44,611 nt of DNA from NCBI GenBank assembly GCA_944392965.1, contig CALXYM010000017.1, positions 1 through 44,611 on the forward strand. Direction: 5' to 3'. The DNA is from an uncultured Spirochaetaceae bacterium (lineage in GTDB: Bacteria > Spirochaetota > Spirochaetia > Sphaerochaetales > Sphaerochaetaceae). Positions within the stretch are counted from its first letter, which is position 1; every line of letters starts with the position of its first letter. A model generated the notes under the pieces. That model was given only the letters and a program-made list of their open reading frames with translations, ran no database searches and was not told the origin of the DNA. Below, in pieces: positions 41,354-44,611 of the stretch. The position numbers were made by a program, and so were the translations under genes.

Positions 41354-42034
41354 ATGGAATTAAAAGACAGGATTCTTGAGAAATACAGGATAAAAATAAT
41401 TAATGGTGAGCTGAAGGAAGGAGTTGTACTCCCAACACAAAGGGAGCTTGCTGAAAGCGAGTCAATCAGCAAGAGCGTTGCAAATTCGATATTCAACACA
41501 CTTGAAAGAGAGGGGCTTATCAGGAGCTACCCAAGGAAGAAATCAGTTGTTGCAGACTGGAAAAACTCCCCGACCTGCTATACACTTCAGGTCCTTATCG
41601 ATGCTGCAAAGAAAAGTCCTACGGATGAGACTATAAAGACGTTTGAGGAGTTCAGAATCTTCAATGAAGGAAAATGTGCAGCCCTGGCAGCACAGCACAG
41701 GACGACGGCGGATCTTGAAAAACTTAAAGAGGCGCTGGAGAAGATCCATAAGGCTCGGGATACTGAGGACTTTGCAGCTGCACACCTTGCATTCCATGAG
41801 ACGATATTCTCAGCCTCTCATAACTTCCTCTACTCCGCGATTGCAGCCTGCTTCAAAGAAATATTCTACAACTGGGGAAAGTCAAATTACATTGATAATC
41901 TATCAACCCTCAATGACCTGCTTGAGAAAATATATGGATATATCAAAAAACAGGATGCTGTAATGGCAGAAGCAGCAATGAACATTTATTCTTATGAGAG
42001 TTCAATAATTTTAAAAGATAATCCTTATAATTAA
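41354..42034 (+). CDS. GntR-family regulator (FadR/FCD subfamily)
   Basis: This 226-residue regulator has the winged helix at residues about 1-70 (GVVLPTQRELAESESISKSVANSIFNTLEREGLI). A helical ligand-binding FCD domain follows, with histidines in HLAFHETIFSASHNFL that fit its metal/ligand site. FCD-type GntR proteins usually respond to organic acids such as sugar acids, lactate or amino-acid derivatives. The gene is divergent from the third MATE pump and may control it or itself; no operator could be assigned. The start ATG is preceded by AGAGAAG. Confidence 0.85.
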   Translation: MELKDRILEKYRIKIINGELKEGVVLPTQRELAESESISKSVANSIFNTLEREGLIRSYPRKKSVVADWKNSPTCYTLQVLIDAAKKSPTDETIKTFEEFRIFNEGKCAALAAQHRTTADLEKLKEALEKIHKARDTEDFAAAHLAFHETIFSASHNFLYSAIAACFKEIFYNWGKSNYIDNLSTLNDLLEKIYGYIKKQDAVMAEAAMNIYSYESSIILKDNPYN

Positions 42035-42308
42035 AATTCCGAATTAGGAATAATATATTAATATATAATAGTAGATTTATAATTCAAATTCTTCATGCCC
42101 TTTCTTTTTCAGATAACTTAACATAAGGGAAGATTATGAAGCTTCTGAACTATCAGTAAGAATAACGCAGCCTGTAATCTCGGCATGTCATCCAGGACAG
42201 AAACACGATGAAAAAAAATGCTGGACTTCCTGATCTCTCAGGAAATCCAAACAACCCCAAAAACATGTCGCGCTCAAGTTGCGCTAAGAAATACAAAACA
42301 AGCCCGGC
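42035..42308. other. Spacer with terminator, no gene seen
   Basis: No gene is recognised. The 3' part carries the terminator of the minus-strand gene at 42309. A 37-codon open stretch near 42125-42230 was not identified. Confidence 0.4.
42211..42248 (-). terminator. Terminator of the unknown minus-strand gene
   Basis: GGACTTCCTGA (42223-42233) pairs with TCAGGAAATCC (42238-42248) apart from one mismatch, with a 4-base loop. On the minus strand, four bases later, a run of eight T follows. It lies about 60 bases after the stop of the gene at 42309. Confidence 0.7.
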
Positions 42309-43031
42309 CTAACATGCCCCCGCGGGGACAAGGCCTCCACTCCGGCCAAAGATATAAAGGCGGGAGGAGGATGCCATTTTAAAAAGCTCATAGGCATAAC
42401 AGGATGCGTACATCATCTTACCTATGAGGAATCTAATGACATCAGAGCAGTACATCATACTCAAAAGATTAAGAAGCTCCCATACTGGAGTATCAGGAGA
42501 AGATGATATGAGACTGTTCAGTTTCGACCTTACCTCAACAATAGCCTTGTTCCTCAAGTCCACATCCTTGATGCGGGAAATGAAGGAACAGGCACTTGCT
42601 GAGTAACTCTGGAGGAAGATACGAATCTTTTCCTGCTCAATGGATGAGAAGAATCCATCAAGATCAAAAGATTCAAATAAAGATGAGAATACGGAAGAGG
42701 AAAGCAAGCTAGGAAGTTCATTCATCCCCGCATCATCCACAGCCCTTACTTTTGCAATGGCTTTTATATATATTGCCTTATCTCCAAAAAACGAATCCAC
42801 CTGACCGTCGAGTTTTCCAGAGACAATGTTTATGATTTCATAAGGACCTGTTATCCCTTTCCTTCCAGAGGAGTCGGAGCATCCATCCAGAGTGGACAAA
42901 GAATCTGAATTGCCCCGAATAACATCTGCCCCATTGTCAGAATTTTCCTTTCCATTCAATTCAGCATCAGAGAAAGAAGAATTACCACACCAAACAGGTA
43001 TGTAACTTAGTATAAGTTTTATAAAATTCAT
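42309..43031 (-). CDS. Unknown protein with possible export signal
   Basis: This 240-residue protein is one I do not recognise. The start at 43031 has GGAGGG before it; the ORF opens 48 bases earlier without one. The N-terminus MNFIKLILSYIPVWCGNSS is hydrophobic with a cysteine at 15 and could be an export or lipoprotein signal, though the lipobox is poor. Next comes a Ser/Asp/Asn-rich stretch (NSDNGADVIRGNSDSLSTLD), then a helical Ser-rich region. It ends with GRSGGLVPAGAC, a C-terminal cysteine. It has its own promoter and terminator, so it is likely real. A spirochaete surface protein is a guess only. Confidence 0.6.
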   Translation of the reverse strand: MNFIKLILSYIPVWCGNSSFSDAELNGKENSDNGADVIRGNSDSLSTLDGCSDSSGRKGITGPYEIINIVSGKLDGQVDSFFGDKAIYIKAIAKVRAVDDAGMNELPSLLSSSVFSSLFESFDLDGFFSSIEQEKIRIFLQSYSASACSFISRIKDVDLRNKAIVEVRSKLNSLISSSPDTPVWELLNLLSMMYCSDVIRFLIGKMMYASCYAYELFKMASSSRLYIFGRSGGLVPAGAC

Positions 43032-43083
43032 ACACACCCTCCATCTGATATGGTTTCTGACTCTTTTTTCTGAGTACAATTAA

Positions 43084-43112
43084 ATTATAACATCCTAAAA
43101 CATAAAAAGCAA
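43084..43112 (-). promoter_or_regulatory. Promoter of the unknown protein gene
   Basis: On the minus strand an extended -10, TGT-TATAAT (perfect TATAAT at 43084-43089), follows TTGCTT (43107-43112) at 17 bp. RNA would start near 43077, about 46 bases before the start codon. Confidence 0.75.
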
Positions 43113-43336
43113 ACAAAATTTTTACAAAACATTATAAAATAGGCTATCATTTTATTTCATTTAGTATCCTAATAAATATCTGAAATATATTTTGGAGATG
43201 TGTTTTCTTAAACTCTCTTTAATACCACAGATAGTAAATTAATTATTTAAAATACTATAATTACGGTCTATAATTGTTGATTCTTCCTTATTTATCGGTT
43301 CATTGAAAAGGAAGTAGAGAAAAAAGAAAAGATCAT

Positions 43337-43642
43337 ATGGTTACTATAAACTTGTATCAAAATATGAATAAAGGAGAGAAATCATTCCAAGAAAAAGAAA
43401 AATACCTGATTGATAATTTTATGAAAAAAAATATCACTGGTCGTAAATTGGTAATAAACATTTTTATTTTAATAGCACATGTAATAAGAATTTTCCGTGT
43501 TTTATACCATTGATTAGGTATATATGCCATTATTCTCTTTTCTTTAGTCCTATATTGCCTATTACATCACGTTTTCAGGGATAAGTGGACTTTCAAAATA
43601 CATTTTGATAGTCTATTAACTGATGAATTGTTGAAGATATAA
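43337..43642 (+). pseudogene. Small two-helix membrane ORF broken by one TGA
   Basis: The frame from ATG 43337 runs 58 codons to TGA at 43511-43513. It then continues in the same frame for 42 more codons to TAA at 43640-43642. The first part has a charged start (NKGEKSFQEKEKYLIDNF) and then a hydrophobic segment (KLVINIFILIAHVIRIFRVL). After the TGA comes a second one (YAIILFSLVLYCLLHHVF). A two-helix membrane protein with a single stop is a reasonable reading, so a pseudogene is likely. No family is recognised and the ribosome site is weak. Confidence 0.35.
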
Positions 43643-44221
43643 ATGTTTTTATGAATTATGAAGCATTATTTATCAGATATCGTTTGGAAAAAAATTGATA
43701 ATATGTCTTTTCTATCACGAATTCATTCATGTTTTCATAACCAAGACCATACATGTTCTCTCGGCATTGGACGGACAAGTATGGTTATCTAGTTTTTGTC
43801 ATATCAAATTCTTCATTTTCCAGATATGAAGATATTAAAATATCATGATATCTTGGATTTCATGCATCATTTTACATGTTTTCTTTCTCTTTACGGTCTG
43901 GATATAATTTTTTTCTTAAAAGAGAGCAGATAGGCAGATATATCTTATTTTTTCCTTGATTTATGGTTTTTATAGCTAAGTGATAAATTCTATACTTTAT
44001 CAGAAGTCAATCTGATTCATTCATAAGCATCATCCCCCCTCTCTCAGATTTTTTCTTCAGGAAGAATGGATTATTCTCATATTTTTCAAGATGATTCTTT
44101 TTTCTTGAAATGGAAATGAATGATTCCTCTTTCATAAGTCCGCATAATGAAGTTAACTGATGAGGAACTTAATCTTCACTTTTTGCTCTTCTTCATCCTA
44201 TATTTATTTGGAGGAGGATAC
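43643..44221. other. AT-rich gap with dyads, no gene seen
   Basis: No coding frame is supported. ACCATAC (43746-43752) and GTATGGT (43779-43785), helped by TGT/ACA inside, can form a hairpin. AAGATAT/ATATCTT at 43829-43854 is another dyad. These could belong to an untranslated RNA or be chance in AT-rich DNA. Confidence 0.3.
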
Positions 44222-44380
44222 ATGTACAACATCGGAGAAGTTTCTGAGAAATATGGGATTCCCGTCTCAACGCTGAGATATTATGACAAGGAAGTATTCT
44301 CTAAAAAAGCAATTTGTTACATACAAACTCATCCCTTATTAGTCAACTTAAAAGAGATCGTAATTTCATTCTCTTTGTAA
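44222..44380 (+). pseudogene. Truncated MerR-family regulator
   Basis: ATG 44222 has a perfect GGAGGAGG upstream and encodes MYNIGEVSEKYGIPVSTLRY, then YDKE, the first helix-turn-helix of a MerR regulator. The next residues (VFSKKAICYIQTH) bear no relation to the family, where the wing and dimer helix should follow, and the frame stops after 52 residues. MerR proteins usually have at least 120 residues. It looks like a gene cut by a rearrangement; an upstream in-frame ATG at 44147 has no merit. Confidence 0.65.
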
Positions 44381-44400
44381 GAAAAATCACGAATTTTGCA

Positions 44401-44429
44401 TTGAACAGGTTCGTTTAAACGAATATAAT
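44401..44429 (+). promoter_or_regulatory. Promoter with 14-bp perfect palindrome
   Basis: TTGAAC (44401-44406) and a perfect TATAAT (44424-44429) are 17 bp apart. The spacer ends with TTCGTTTAAACGAA (44410-44423), a perfect palindrome abutting the -10, the classic place for a repressor. The gene controlled starts at 44469. Confidence 0.75.
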
Positions 44430-44468
44430 AGAAATGGTAATTGTTTGCTTTTACTGGAGGTGGATTCA

Positions 44469-44611
44469 ATGCTGAATGGCTATATTACAACGCAGGAAGC
44501 TGCGCAGAAATGGAACATAAGCGCCCGACAAGTCCAAATCCTTTGTAAGAATAATCGTATAGAAGGCGCTGTACAGATCAATAGAATATGGCTGATACCT
44601 GCCAATGTCAG
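44469..44611 (+). CDS. Helix-turn-helix DNA-binding protein, 3' end outside window
   Basis: Forty-seven codons are visible: the start, after TGGAGGTGG, reads MLNGYITTQEAAQKWNISAR and continues QVQILCKNNRIEGAVQINRI before IWLIPANV. This is the small excisionase-like helix-turn-helix used by many accessory-region proteins and found at the N-terminus of Fic, methylase or abortive-infection proteins. What follows is outside the window. The strong promoter with an operator-like palindrome suggests it or a partner is tightly repressed. It may be the first gene of a mobile or defence region. Confidence 0.7.
   Translation, partial: MLNGYITTQEAAQKWNISARQVQILCKNNRIEGAVQINRIWLIPANV

Noticed and set aside
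42125-42233. Open stretch reading EDYEASELSVRITQPVISAC
   Set aside because: Too short, no start or ribosome site, and no family could be named; it may be a relic but the evidence is insufficient.
1-44611. CRISPR array
   Set aside because: No regularly spaced repeats with unique spacers were seen; the only direct repeats are the pairs described.

Overview
The window looks like a chromosome segment of a host-associated or anaerobic spirochaete, most likely near Sphaerochaeta and relatives. This is an inference. Both sugar-binding proteins begin with a short signal peptide running into a Gly/Ser/Glu stretch (CFAGGSSEQ, SFAQGSGES), TTG starts are frequent, there are three MATE pumps, and sugar ABC systems lack their own ATPase. 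Base composition is moderate in genes and very AT-rich between them. No rRNA, CRISPR array or intact insertion sequence is visible; one tRNA (Phe) is present.

Layout. 1-0.56 kb: end of an ankyrin-repeat gene. 0.95-4.8 kb (+): complete potABCD polyamine importer. 4.85-6.66 kb (-): marR-MATE pair with a very good promoter. 6.7-19.2 kb (-): one tightly packed sugar-acid oligosaccharide operon, read from a LacI-type operator/promoter at 19.2 kb: GH105 unsaturated uronyl hydrolase, LplB- and LplC-type permeases, two tandem paralogous 760-790-residue proteins with features of lyase-like alpha-toroids, a solute-binding protein, a PHP-domain hydrolase, the LacI regulator and a MATE pump. 19.5-24.5 kb: a HAD phosphatase, gene relics, and two paralogous AAA+/DUF4143 ATPase genes, each with its promoter bracketed by a pair of direct repeats. 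24.8 kb: tRNA-Phe. 25.0-28.5 kb (+): sensor kinase, response regulator and a GT4 glycosyltransferase. 28.5-29.8 kb (-): prolyl-tRNA-editing-like protein and a nitrilase-superfamily amidase; 29.9 kb (+): methyltransferase. 30.6-36.3 kb (+): a maltodextrin-type operon (binding protein, two permeases, LacI regulator, 4-alpha-glucanotransferase) with two CCGG-centred operators and an internal terminator after the binding-protein gene. 36.3-44.6 kb: mixed single genes (DUF4186 protein, aldo/keto reductase with 4Fe-4S motifs, CDF transporter, MATE, GntR regulator, an unknown protein), relics of a short-chain dehydrogenase and a riboflavin-kinase-like gene, then about 1 kb of AT-rich DNA, a truncated MerR gene and the start of an HTH gene that may open an accessory region.

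How the genes work together. The 8-19 kb operon plausibly imports unsaturated uronate-containing oligosaccharides and breaks them down in the cytoplasm: none of the GH105 and toroid proteins has a signal peptide. The maltodextrin operon imports alpha-glucans and remodels them with MalQ. Both importers would need a shared MsmX-type ATPase encoded elsewhere. The most unusual parts are the two DUF4143 ATPase loci with repeat-bracketed promoters, the tandem uncharacterised toroid proteins, and a terminator-bearing leader upstream of the third MATE gene.
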